DNA of 64,000 nucleotides from Agrypnia vestita (lineage: Eukaryota; Arthropoda; Insecta; Trichoptera; Phryganeidae). The notes beneath the pieces are model-generated. The model worked only from the letters and a program-made list of their open reading frames with translations, searched no databases and was not told the origin of the DNA. Below are positions 22,151-32,252 of this stretch, one piece after another (within the stretch, counting starts at the first letter, position 1; every line of letters starts with the position of its first letter). The position numbers and the translations under genes were made by a program. The DNA lies in NCBI GenBank assembly GCA_016648135.1, contig JADDOH010002247.1, positions 1 through 64,000 of the forward strand, written 5' to 3'.

Positions 22151-22570
22151 CAAACTTAACTGAAATTTTCATATCAATAAAATAATCCATAACGATTCCT
22201 TGATTTGTACCCGCATTGAATTGCTAGTATCGTATTATTTCCAATAATTCTTGTCGAAATACACGATTACCTCGTCCGAGTATTCAATTTAGGATACGTT
22301 CCAGTGAGAAAAAATATGGGTGCGGGGCCTTAGGTTCCGCTTGTGATCTGTTTTTCTCATATTTATAACGAAAAATATAGACGTCCTCCGCAATTAATAA
22401 GCGATTATTCTTGCCAAGAGATCTGGCATCACTCACGAAGGTCGTCTCGTGATTATCTGAATAACGAGCTGACGCTGGAGAGGAGATTCTGGACTTCAAC
22501 TTCCAAAAACCTATTATTACTATTTATTTCTGTGTACGTTTAATACACATCTTCTGTAATGAGAGTTTCC
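22150..22570. other. Unassigned stretch between two LINE pieces
   Basis: A minus frame of 71 residues (22499-22284) has no recognisable motif. It may be the remnant middle of the LINE whose ORF1-like part lies at 22.6-23.1 kb and whose ORF2 end lies at 21.5-22.1 kb. Confidence 0.3.
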
Positions 22571-22599
22571 GATTTAATTTCTTTTGTTTTATCAGCCAA

Positions 22600-23130
22600 A
22601 ATTTGTGGATCATTTTTATTAGGGCAGGTGAGTATTACGTTATTACCCTATTTTTCGATAGTTTTGTTTCATTGTTAACTTTTACACCAATTTTCAATAC
22701 TTTAATATTTTTTCATACATGATTTTGTGCTGGAGATGTAATTTTCTCTTTTTTGTTTAGTATATTAGAGTATGTTTTCTGGTTCGATAAAATGTTGTCC
22801 ATCTTTTACATATATTCTTCAGTTTTAGTAATTAGTTTGTTTTGTAATTATATTATTTCACTCTGTAGTTTTATTATTTCCTTATTATGTTCTCCCTCTA
22901 ATATACTAAGGAGATCCTTTATGTTCTGCTTAATTTTTGTTTCTTTTGCACTGTTGTCCACTTTCTCGATTTCTCGTATAATACTAGTCATGACTGAAGG
23001 CGTCATTTTATCATATTTTGTATACTTAAGCAGACACGTACAACACATTCAAAAGATGAGTGTGTGAGTGTATACGAATAGGCGCCGGTGCGCTGCTGTG
23101 TTGAGAACACAACAGGAAAATACTGCATGT
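22600..23130 (-). pseudogene. LINE ORF1-like coiled-coil fragment, minus strand
   Basis: Minus translation from about 23010 reads MTPSVMTSIIREIEKVDNSA and continues as a charged helical stretch (SILEGEHNKEIIKLQSEIIQ), then a stop and further KMDNILSNQKTYS-like residues. This is typical of the coiled coil of a LINE ORF1. The opposite-strand 104-residue hydrophobic frame is its shadow. Confidence 0.5.
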
Positions 23131-23149
23131 CTCGCTGGCGCGCATTTAT

Positions 23150-23504
23150 ACCTACCGGCGCAACACTCAAAACATTTTTTTTATCAAAAAAAATTCACCT
23201 TCCCGTTATGAGAATCTTACCGGAAGTTGCTTTTTTTCGATTTTATAACTCTAATTCAATCTACCTTTTTTTTTAAAATAAGGTTAGTCAGATTTTTTAA
23301 TGAAATGTCACATATTTTACCTAAGAAAATTGTTGTAAAAACATTTGCACTTTTACAAGTATTTTTAACATCACTATAATTTAGCCAAAATCATCCAAAG
23401 GAATGTAAAATGATTTATATTAGTTTAAGAAGTGTGAAATATTATTGTAATTAAAATAAACGTGTTCATATTACATTACTTTTTACCTATAAAGGTATTC
23501 TAAT
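23150..23504. other. AT-rich DNA, nothing recognised
   Basis: No frame or repeat boundary was recognised. Confidence 0.4.
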
Positions 23505-23517
23505 ATCTCAGTTTGAG

Positions 23518-23715
23518 AATGTACTTAGGTTTTCACGGCCACTCAGAATTTTCTGGTTTGTGTCTTCTGGTCTTATTATGACCTTTCTGGCCGACGTTTC
23601 GGATCCCATTGCAAGGTCGATCATCAGATGATGGACCCTGAAATGGGATCCGAAACGTCGGCCAGAAAGGTCGTAATAACACGGCATAATACCCCAGAAG
23701 ACGCAAACCAGAAAA
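23518..23715. mobile_element. Hammerhead-like foldback element, copy 1
   Basis: Flanked by an exact 13-bp duplication ATCTCAGTTTGAG (23505-23517 and 23716-23728). One end reads TACTTAGGTTTTCACGG; the interior arms (GACCTTTCTGGCCGACGTTT and complement) fold back. The minus strand carries CTGATGATCGACC, then GGGATCCGAAACGTC, a hammerhead-like core; the plus-strand equivalent has CAGATGA instead of CTGATGA. Same family as 34910-35100 and 59026-59164. Confidence 0.8.
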
Positions 23716-23949
23716 ATCTCAGTTTGAGTTGATTGTGGCGCATTGTTACATCTAATTAACAATGAAAATCACTGCCATACAGTGCCATACATAAAATAGA
23801 AAAATACTGCAGTACACAGGACACAGGTTTACATCTGCTATTTCTACATTAGGTACTAGGTTTACATTTACATAATATGCTGATTTATCATCGTCAATGC
23901 AATGTACATAAGTAGATACTGTCTATATAAAAGAATGACTTGTATTTAA

Positions 23950-24165
23950 TTGGTCAGCATTTTATGAATAAAATAATCAGTATTTTAATTAAATGGTTAG
24001 TATATTAAATGAATGGTCAGTATATTGAATAAATGGTCAGTGTACAGTGAGTATTTATTTATTATACTAACAATTTAAATGTAATACTAACCAAACGACA
24101 ATTTTGAGAATATACTGACCATTTATTTAATTTACTGAACATTAATTTAATATACTAATCCTTTT
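23950..24165. repeat. Inverted-repeat stretch built of TGGTCAGTATATT units
   Basis: Four left-hand units of about 26 bp (ATGGTCAGTATATTGAATAA and variants) are followed by right-hand units in reverse complement (AATATACTGACCATTTATTT and variants). The block is therefore both tandem and inverted. No coding capacity. Confidence 0.65.
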
Positions 24166-24447
24166 TTAAAAATATTTATTAGAGACACTAACAGGATAAT
24201 AGGTACATGATACTCTGATAATAAAACATTATAAATGAAGACTCTGTCCATTATCCCAATTACAAGTGTTTTCGGCACGCTCTAGTAACATGTATTTTTA
24301 CATTTAAGTACATTTATGTGTATTATATATTTCAGTAGTGTTTGAATGTAGTGCAATATAAGAATATGTAAATAATTAATGATTCGATTAATGACCATTT
24401 AATTAATCTTCTTCAATAAATGCAAAATCACTTTGTGGAAACATTTT

Positions 24448-24640
24448 ATGATTATAATTAAAACAATTAACTTTGTTTCAACCACTAACTTTATTTTTAA
24501 ACACTATACCAAGGATAATAAGTATACTAAGTAGATTTAGTATCCTCCTGAAGAAGCGACCCTTGGTATCGAAACATGTCGAGTGTCTAAAAATAAAATT
24601 AGTGATTGAAACAAAGTTAATTGTTTTAATCATAATCATT
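24448..24640. repeat. Foldback element with a hammerhead-like centre
   Basis: Arms (ACAATTAACTTTGTTTCAAC, TAACTTTATTTTTAAACACT and complements) of about 60 bp enclose CTCCTGAAGAAGCGACC, TTGGTATCGAAACATGTC, GAG at 24545-24583. CTGAAGA and GAAAC are in hammerhead order with possible CTC/GAG stem I pairing. It is distinct from the family at 23.5 kb. Confidence 0.65.
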
Positions 24641-24659
24641 TAGTAAATCCTCTGAAAGA

Positions 24660-25120
24660 ATGTCAACTAATAAAATAAAACAGTGAGAGTACCAAATACT
24701 ACGATTTTTATAAGATGCTATTTCTAACACAAATGATCGTTTTCGTGACAAATTATAGTGGGGTGACTGCTGAATAATATAAAGAATTATGTAAACTCGT
24801 AAGAAGATGCCTTACACTACGGCATTACCAGCCCTATATATGTTTTTCTGAACTCTTGGTAGTCCTCGGATTCCAGTGGGCATTACGCTGACTTCTCCTT
24901 CCCGGGGAGTTCCGGGTTTGCTTCCTGATGAGGTCATTATACATTTATTTGATTATTGCGTTCGCTACAGTCCGCATTGACCTGTTGAAGCGTTAAAAAA
25001 AATTAAAATTTCCCAGGCGGAGGACCGAATCCTGGAATTTCGCGCGACAGATAGAAATTTTACCATAGCTTTGTCAACACATACGAATGAGTCGTGAAAA
25101 TATAATATTACACATCCCAA
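24660..25120. other. Nothing recognised
   Basis: No frame, RNA feature or repeat boundary was recognised. Confidence 0.4.
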
Positions 25121-25124
25121 ATTG

Positions 25125-25245
25125 TAATAATTTCGTTGTCTGTCCGTCCGTCCGTCCGCCGTTTTTTCTTTTTTTCTATTTATTTTTTCTTTTTTTTTGT
25201 ACCTTCATGTGAAAGTACCGTCATTTTTGACGGGTTACAGAGAGT
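25125..25245 (+). mobile_element. Helitron-like repeat, short copy
   Basis: AATAATTTCGTTGTCTGTCC at the left and GTGAAAGTACCGTCATTTTT, GACGGGTTACAG at the right. The interior is replaced by T-rich sequence. The terminal CTAGT has become AGAGT. Confidence 0.6.
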
Positions 25246-26380
25246 ATCTTATAATTATAATTAATATTTTACAAAGTACACCAAGTGTAATAGAATTAAA
25301 TTCAATGTTGAGATTGTAAAAATTATAATTAAAGTTAGTTAGTTAAAAATCAAAAACTAGGTACTCGTCACTTAAATGGTCAGCACTGCATACTTACACG
25401 ATAATTTGACACCACAGTCAAAAGGGAGACGGCAATACAGTAGTTTAATCTTGTGGAAGTAGCGGGATCTATACTGAGCGCCGCTTTTTATTTCAAACGA
25501 CATAAACGAAAGCCTCTCATCGTCAAGAATTCCAAAATTGAAATAATTGAAAAACTCTCCAGACATCCAGAAAAACAATTTTTATGCATACTTTGGTCGT
25601 GTTGCTACTCGAAGCTCACGGCGACAGATACGTGATAATCTCATGCATGCCATACTATCATAGAATGCTTTAAATCCTTGAGGAAAATTTCTGCCTTCAA
25701 AGAAAGAGACGAAGAATTTCTTAGATTTTTTTTACCTCATCTTATTTTAGCGCAACGCCAATTCTCACGGAGGATAGAGCACCACAATCTCTTGTTTTTA
25801 CACACAATTCTTCGTCCACATTCATGAAATTTCTGGTTACGTCGTCGCGTCGCTTGCATCTTATATATTTCTTACCAGCCTTAATTCGCTTCAGTTCTTA
25901 AATCTAGATGTTTTCTTCTATATTATCTTCATATTACGCATTGTTTGATTTTGTTTGAGAAGTCAGCTATTTGTGACGGCGCATTCTATTCTAATTCAAA
26001 AATATTTTGATTACGTCACAAACCGATTCCAAGATTGTTGGAATAGGCCCCAATACCTAGAATAATAAAAAGCAGCACTAATTGGAGCATCGGAGTGGAT
26101 AAAAACCCCAATGAGTGATGTACTTGTGAAATATAATTCATATATTTGAAGCAAGCGTGACGGTATGATTGATATTGGCCACGGACAGAAATTACCCAAA
26201 AGCACTATTCCTCATCTCTTTCGGAGAGAAAAATTGTATTGCTCAGTATTGTGTTACCAGGGGCGTGTACTCCGAACCATCAAAACAACTATGCTCAACT
26301 ACAAATTAAAAATACTTACATATTTGTATTTTAAAGAAAACACATTATTATTTTGAGGTTGCAAATTCAGTACAAAGTTC
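25246..26380. other. Intergenic DNA, nothing recognised
   Basis: Short frames at 25.37-25.64 kb and 26.01-26.36 kb lie on both strands and have no recognisable domain. No clear splice-bounded exon. Confidence 0.35.
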
Positions 26381-26392
26381 TGTGAATTATTA

Positions 26393-26613
26393 AAAAAATT
26401 TTTATAACTCAATTAGAAAAGACGTACGGAAAAATCACATTAACTAAAAAAAATTTTAAGTGCTACCAAACTGCCGTGGTGAAATTGGATAACGCGCCAT
26501 CCCCGGATAGAATGGAGGTCGGTTGGTTCGAATCCCGGTAGCAGTTAAAATATTTTTTCGTTAATTTGATTTTTCTGTTTGTCTATTCTAATTGATTAAT
26601 AAAAATTTGTTTA
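26393..26613 (+). repeat. Inverted repeat enclosing a tRNA-like core
   Basis: Arms of about 70 bp (left about 26393-26467, right about 26537-26613) are reverse complements at roughly 85 percent, including GCTACC against GGTAGC at the inner edge. The 69-nt centre contains an A-box (TGGTGAAATTGGA), an anticodon-arm-like CCATCCCCGGATAGAATGG and a B-box (GGTTCGAATCC). It resembles an arginine tRNA of the CCG type with a weak T stem. A tRNA gene proper is unlikely because acceptor and T stems mispair; a foldback element that captured a tRNA, or two SINEs head to head, are the alternatives. Confidence 0.75.
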
Positions 26614-26844
26614 TTTGTATTTTTTTTAAGTTACTTATTTAATAGTTCTCATGTTAATGTGTTGACTAGAACCATATAACGAAAAAATTTGGAAATGATA
26701 AATAAACCTGTGCTTGAGTTTCGCACATTTTATTATTTTTTATTTTATTTATTCGGAAAACCAACAGTTAACTATGATTAAATAAATACAAAAAGGCAAA
26801 AACATAATAGCCTATTATTCACTGATAGTACTACTCGTATAATA

Positions 26845-26965
26845 TTTGCAGGATATATTATATATAAGGCAGCAATATTCAAAAATAGGAAACATGATTT
26901 TGTAAGGGATAGTTCTACATAAAATCTAGAATTCTGTACATTCTAAATCCTCGGTGATAGCATTC
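26845..26965 (-). repeat. Partial copy of the 32.7-33.5 kb foldback family
   Basis: Shares GGCAGCAATATTCAAAAATA and ACATAAAATCTAGAATTCTG with the elements at 32742-33537 and 34457-34735. Only one arm and part of the centre are present. Confidence 0.5.
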
Positions 26966-27120
26966 AAAACTTTTACTGTTACTGTAGTGATTGTCCAACT
27001 TATTACAGAAAGTCAGTCAGAAATATTAAAAACGAATGCAAACTTTGATGTCGGTTATCTCCGTAACTGTAGACATTTAATCAAAAGTCTAAAAAATATT
27101 TTTATTTAAAAATCGAATGA
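26966..27120. repeat. Half copy of the long foldback family
   Basis: Blocks CTGTAGTGATTGTCCAACTT, AAACTTTGATGTCGGTTATC and TCCGTAACTGTAGACATTT match the right arm of copies 1 and 6. Confidence 0.6.
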
Positions 27121-28040
27121 TGAAGACTCCTTGATATCTTTTCTTCTAGCTACATAGACATATACATTTAATAAAAGTAACATTTTTGTTCGTATAAAAA
27201 TTATTTATTAAATATTTTTCTACAAACCTATTCATATAAATCTTATTTTAAAAAACATTCATAAAACTGACTTAAGAACATTAAAAAAAATGGATTTTAA
27301 AAAAATAATTACGGACCATAAAAACGAATCACATAAAAGAAATTTATTGTAGGCCTACCTATTAATTTTTTCATCAATTTGTTAATTTAGAGTTAAAAAT
27401 TCTGCAATTTATAAAAACACTTATTAGATCAGATGACGCAGAAACAATACAAGGGAAATAGCTGCGACATTAAGGGAAATCAGATATTTAAGGATGGTTC
27501 CGTTAGAAGATTCAACACTGACAAACGTGGAAATGTACTCGTATGTATGTAAATATACATAATAGACAGACAGACATTCATATAAACATTATATATACAC
27601 ACATAGATTTCCATATTATTCTATAGACAGCTACAGCGCGCCTACCTTTATTTTGTTAAAAAACTGATTTTTTCTTCTAATAAAAGCAGGCAAAATTGAT
27701 ATTTCGCTTTTTGAGAATATTAATGTATTTCGATTATGGGGAAAATGGTTCGCAAATTGATCTCAGGCACAGAGTGATGTAATAAATAATATTATATTTG
27801 TGAATGTGACCATCATCGTAGGCACCTCCTCCTCCGAGACATGGCGTGACAGTCAAACAATTTTAAATCCATTAAAGCGATAATCTAAAAGTCGTGGATT
27901 TGGTAATTGCTTAACCAAATTATTGTAATATTTCGAGTAATGTTTTTGTTTCTCTCTCGAGTAGAATAAATACAAATTGTCTGTGCTATTCTGAAAATAT
28001 CCATATTAGGATGTCAGATCTTTATCACAATCTTGACAGG
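27121..28040. other. Nothing recognised
   Basis: AT-rich DNA. A stretch of more balanced composition near 27430-27545 has short frames only and no recognised motif. Confidence 0.4.
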
Positions 28041-28254
28041 TATGTATAACATTGTATTGCCGCCAATTTCGATGTTTTAAGTTTGACATGTTTGAAATTA
28101 ATGAATTCAATCAATCAGAAAGCTCTAAAACGTAAACAAACGTTAAGTTACTCACAATTACGAAGAATGAGCTTTCTAATTGATTGAATTCATTAATTTC
28201 AAACATGTCAAACATAAAACGTCAAAAAAACGGCGTCATAATGTTATACAATAA
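28041..28254. repeat. Foldback element with 45-bp near-perfect inner arms
   Basis: 28081-28125 and 28169-28213 are reverse complements with one mismatch. Diverged outer arms (TATGTATAACATTGTATTGC and its complement) extend the fold to the stated ends. No coding capacity. Confidence 0.85.
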
Positions 28255-28827
28255 CTGTTAAGATACATAAATATTGCTTAGTTCAGAATACGAATGATTG
28301 TCAATTCAATTTTATGTAATTGTGATAATTTTACTAATTTTATTTTATTTATTATGACATATTTTATAGATTTTTTTAGTCCTGCTTGTCACTTTTTTGT
28401 GATTTTATTTATCTTTTTACCAAATTACGTTCTTTTATGTTTCTTCTTTTTTGCATTCCAATTTCTTCTTCTTTTACTTTTATTTTACTCGCATAATACT
28501 TTTATATTTTTATTATTTTTGCTCTTGATTTTTACTGTATGTACTTTCTTTCAAAACCTACTTCAGAACAGGTATTTCTATATATCTAGCGAGGTAGATA
28601 GTAGATATTGGCCGAGAAGCTTGTTACATATTATCCTAATTTATTTGTATTATGTGTATGTATCAATTAATCAAATGAAAATGAATTGCAACCCTCCAAT
28701 AGTGTATAGATTTGTCTATTTAAAAATACTTAAATATTAAAATATCAATTTGTCGGATAAGTCGACAACATTTTACTATTGTTTTAATGTTGGATTTATT
28801 TGGGTTATTAATGTTGAATTTACGCTT
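28255..28827. other. T-rich low-complexity DNA
   Basis: Carries a 148-residue hydrophobic plus frame (28294-28740) that is explained by T-rich composition (codons for F, L and I). No gene is called. Confidence 0.5.
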
Positions 28828-29355
28828 GTAGGGCCCTGGGCTTGTAGGTCTCGTAGTTAGTAGCAAAGTCTTCTTCGTTTAATTTTGAAATGAAAATATT
28901 CTTTACACTTTGGGTGAAATGTCAACAGTTGCCGAGATAAGTGATATCGAATTTGGCGTTTTTTTTTCAATATTTCTGGCTTATTTTCTGTCAAAAGTTG
29001 GACCATCACTACAGTAACTTATATCCAACATTAAAAATTCATTCGCTTTAATATAAGTCAAATGAAATGACATATTAAAAAAATAAAACTACAATAAGGT
29101 TTCAATTATTTTTTTTGACTTGTATCAAAGTGAATCAATTTTTGATATTCGAAATAAATTATTTTCCGATAGTCTAACGTTTTACAAAATATACGCCAGA
29201 AATATTGAAAATAAAATACACAGTTTGTCGTCGCTTATTTTCATTACTGTTGACATTTCACCCAAAGTGTAAAGAGTATATGTTCAGTATTGAATGAAGA
29301 AGACGCCCCAGAAGTTTTCGCCACTACCTACGAGACACTGCATTTGGGGCCCCAA
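28828..29355. repeat. Long foldback element, copy 6 (about 530 bp)
   Basis: Outer ends GGGCCCTGGGCTTGTAGGTC and the matching GAGACACTGCATTTGGGGCC are inverted. Inner blocks TTTACACTTTGGGTGAAATG and CATTTCACCCAAAGTGTAAA are an exact inverted pair. The fold covers almost the whole element. Confidence 0.85.
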
Positions 29356-29371
29356 AAAAGAACTTATTAAA

Positions 29372-29460
29372 ATAATATATATATATATATATATATTTAA
29401 ATAGAGATGTGAATACGGAATACGTGTCACATCAATATTCTTACTATTTTCAAATTAAGA
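29372..29460 (-). mobile_element. SINE tail fragment, minus strand, with AT microsatellite
   Basis: The reverse complement reads AATTTGAAAATAGTAAGAAT, ATTGATGTGACACGTATTCC and a CATCTCTATTTAAATAT end, matching the SINE body at 19.05 kb. An AT repeat lies at its 3' side. The tRNA-like head is missing; a perfect hairpin starts directly where the body breaks off. Confidence 0.75.
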
Positions 29461-29463
29461 TTT

Positions 29464-29530
29464 CGCATTCCGTTCTCTACCCTTTCTTTACCTTCTACAA
29501 AGGTAAAGAAAGGGTAGAGAACGGAATGCG
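29464..29530. repeat. Perfect 31-bp hairpin
   Basis: Arms 29464-29494 and 29500-29530 (beginning CGCATTCCGTTCTCTACCCT) are exact complements around a 5-nt loop. It abuts the broken edge of the SINE fragment. Confidence 0.92.
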
Positions 29531-30060
29531 GCTTCTGTAGAGCAATTAATCTATTGAGCTCGATTGGCAAACTGCATGGAAGAATTTTGATAAAAAAGAC
29601 GGTTACGAAAGAAAAGCGCGGAATGCGTGAGGGACTTTCTTGGGTAGAGGTTTGCATGGATCAGGACTTTTCTACGCGAGTGTTAATGAAAATGTTTTTA
29701 GAGAAAATCCTTTTTGTTTCTTTGTGTGAAAGGAAGGTTAACTGCATTACGTAATTGTCTTCATGGTTGGTTGATTGGTTGGTTGTTGATTTATGGTTAA
29801 TTCTGTGAAAAATCTGGAATGTAGGAGCGAAAATGAGCGTCTTGTTAGTGTGCTGCTTGTTGCAAGCGAATGCAGTAGTATTAATCGCGAAGTATAAAAA
29901 GCAGTTAAAAATTGAAATAGTTTTCAGGCTTATTCCAGTATAATGTTAATGATTCGGTGGAATCTCATGTACACACATAAAGGATATTGCTTTAAAAAAA
30001 TTCTAACCAAAAATATAGATACCTCATTAGTGACATCTGTATTTGATAAAGGGAATGAAA
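29531..30060. other. Nothing recognised
   Basis: The plus frame 29554-29754 (66 residues, charged) begins inside the hairpin flank and has no recognisable motif. No splice-bounded exon was recognised. Confidence 0.35.
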
Positions 30061-30063
30061 AAG

Positions 30064-31012
30064 CTTTGGACGCCGGTGGCGCTAGTGATAATTACAAAAA
30101 TTGTAAAACTTAAATATATATACAACGTCCAAAATTGTTTATAAATGTGGTATTCTATCATTGGTGAAATGGTGAATGTTACATTGTGTAAAGTGATCAC
30201 TTAAGCGATACGATAGGTAGTAAGCCCTATGAACACCAAAAAAAAAGACTTGCATACCTATTTTCCCATAAAAAAATATAATTTCATCTCTATGAGACAA
30301 CTATAATATATCTTGATTAAAAAAGAGTACTTATTTACTTTCAACGAATGTTGTGCTACTCCGACTTTTTCCTGTAGAATCTTTGGACGCCAGCTTTGGA
30401 CACCGGTGGCGCTAGTGACAATTATAACACACATATGAAACTGGTTGTAAAAATTTAAATATATATACAAATTCCAAAAAATTGATAGATGTGGCTATCA
30501 TTCGATTCTATCATGAGTGGAATGGTGAACCTCACCTTGTGTAAAGTGATCACTTTAGCCGTACGATAGGTCGTAAGCCCTACGTACACCTAAAAAAAGA
30601 CTTCCATGCCTATTTTCCCATAAAAAATTATAATTTCATTTCTATGAGACCTCTATAATATATCTTGATTAAAAAAGTTACTTTCAACGCCTGTTGTGCT
30701 ACTCCGACTTTTGCCTGTAAAATCTTTGGACGCCAGCTGTGGACACCGGTGGCGCCAGTGATATTTACAACACACATACGAAACGGGTTGTAAAGTTTAA
30801 ATATATATACAACTTTCAAAAAATTGATAGATATGGTATTCTATCGTCAGTGGAATGGTGGACCTTAGCTTGTGTAATGTGATCACTTAAGCAGTACCAT
30901 AGGTCGTAAGCCCTATGAACACCTAAAAAAAGGCATCCAAGCCGATTTTCCCATAAAAAATATAATTACACCTTTATGAGACATCTATAATATATCTTGA
31001 TTAAAAAAGAGT
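30064..31012 (+). repeat. Tandem array, about 335-bp units, 2.8 copies
   Basis: The mark CTTTGGA followed by CACCGGTGGCGCTAGTGACA (or a close variant) recurs at 30064, 30394 and 30737, giving periods of 330 and 343 bp. Each unit also carries TTAAATATATATACAA, GTGTAAAGTGATCACTT, GTAAGCCCTATGAACACC and TATAATATATCTTGATTAAA. The third unit ends at about 31012. No coding capacity. Confidence 0.85.
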
Positions 31013-31330
31013 ACATCGAGTTAATTTTTTCTGGCTATCAATTACCTGTGTGTGTTCATTGTCTCGCCACCTGAGCGAACTCGACAACCGTCTCGGAGCC
31101 GAACTTCAATTTGCCATACAAGCAGGAGGCAAGTACACCGAACATGGGCTGGTGGTGTTGTCAAGTTTATACCATTCAGCGATGAGTGTCACTCTACCCG
31201 CGAATCTGATGACGACGAACGTCGCAGTCACGAGTGACATCAGGCGTAAAAAAAATGGCGTTCGCCAGCTGACAGATCAAATGTCATTTGCTCACACACA
31301 CACATCAGCGCATGAATCACGAGACTAAAG
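31013..31330. other. Balanced-composition stretch, unassigned
   Basis: Two overlapping plus frames (31050-31328 and 31052-31237) show no known domain. A (CA)n run lies near 31295. Confidence 0.3.
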
Positions 31331-31720
31331 GAAAAGTCGGTTATTCTTCTTATATTTTAAAGCGCAACATTATTTAATTTAAAAAAATAATTCAATAAAT
31401 AAATAAATATGATAGTTAAATAAATTACTGAATATAATCATTACTAAGTTACTAGTAATAAAGATAAATGATATCTAAAGTATAATATGAATGTGAAGAG
31501 AGTTAGACTAGAGTGGAGGGAAAAATAGAAGAGGTTGGAAGGTAAAATTATGTAGGGAAACAATTACTAAAACTTTTTTTTTTCAATTTTAAAATTTAAA
31601 ATTTTTTCCAATAATTACGAGTAATCAAAAACTTCAGTAATAATATTTTTTTTTAAATAATTTTTCAAATAATTTGGAAAAACAAGGAACAAAAGACATT
31701 TCATTCGAATTTTTTGACAG
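31331..31720. other. AT-rich DNA, nothing recognised
   Basis: No frame or repeat boundary was recognised before the hammerhead-like site at 31729. Confidence 0.4.
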
Positions 31721-31728
31721 TTATACAG

Positions 31729-31769
31729 CACCCTGATGATGGAATGGTAATTTCTGAAACATGTTGGTG
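31729..31769 (+). ncRNA. Hammerhead-ribozyme-like motif
   Basis: Order and pairing fit a minimal type I hammerhead: CACC, core CTGATGA, stem II GGAAT-GGTA-ATTTC (five pairs with one G-T), GAAAC, AT, GTT, then GGTG pairing with CACC as stem I. Stem III would be only AC/GT around two bases. It sits about 70 bp upstream of a LINE fragment in the same orientation. Activity is unknown. Confidence 0.45.
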
Positions 31770-31799
31770 AAAAAAAACTCACATAAAAGTAGATATATA

Positions 31800-32252
31800 C
31801 AAATAAAATAATCAATATTTTTTAATTACTAAAACAATGTACTGTAAAAGTCCCTTATATACAGCTACTAAATACTTCAATCTATTACCCACTGAACTAA
31901 ACATTGTAACCGAAGTAAACAAGTCTACTAAAAACAAAATAAAAAAATGGATAATCGAAACACAAGAACATCTGATATCCTTATAAATGTAATTGTAATC
32001 ATAATACAACTATCATTCAGTCACTATTTTGTAAACAAGGTTAATATAGTCACTAGTTACTAATTTATATTGTTTTTATTGAGTTTTAGTCGTGTGTAAA
32101 TCATTACACATGTCTAACTTCTCATCTCCCGAATCTATGTACAGGTATATGTATATGCCTTTATACGATTTAATATACTTATAATGTATGTAATATATAT
32201 TATATTTTGTATATTTTCTTTTGGTGTTTAATAAATAAATAAATAAATAAAA
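31800..32252 (+). pseudogene. LINE 3' fragment with TAAA tail, plus strand
   Basis: Plus frame around 31840-31990 reads SPLYTATKYFNLLPTEL, NIVTEVNKSTKNKIKKWI and a stop. This is the closing part of a LINE ORF2 (the F-x-x-LP and K-x-K-x-WI pattern). The untranslated region ends in AATAAATAAATAAATAA at about 32230-32252. Confidence 0.65.

Noticed and set aside
26468..26544. Functional arginine tRNA
   Set aside because: Acceptor and T stems mispair, and the sequence is embedded in long inverted repeats.
28294..28740. 148-residue hydrophobic plus-strand frame
   Set aside because: Composition is T-rich and the residues (F, L, I, Y) follow from that. No domain, no splice context, no charged caps typical of a membrane protein.
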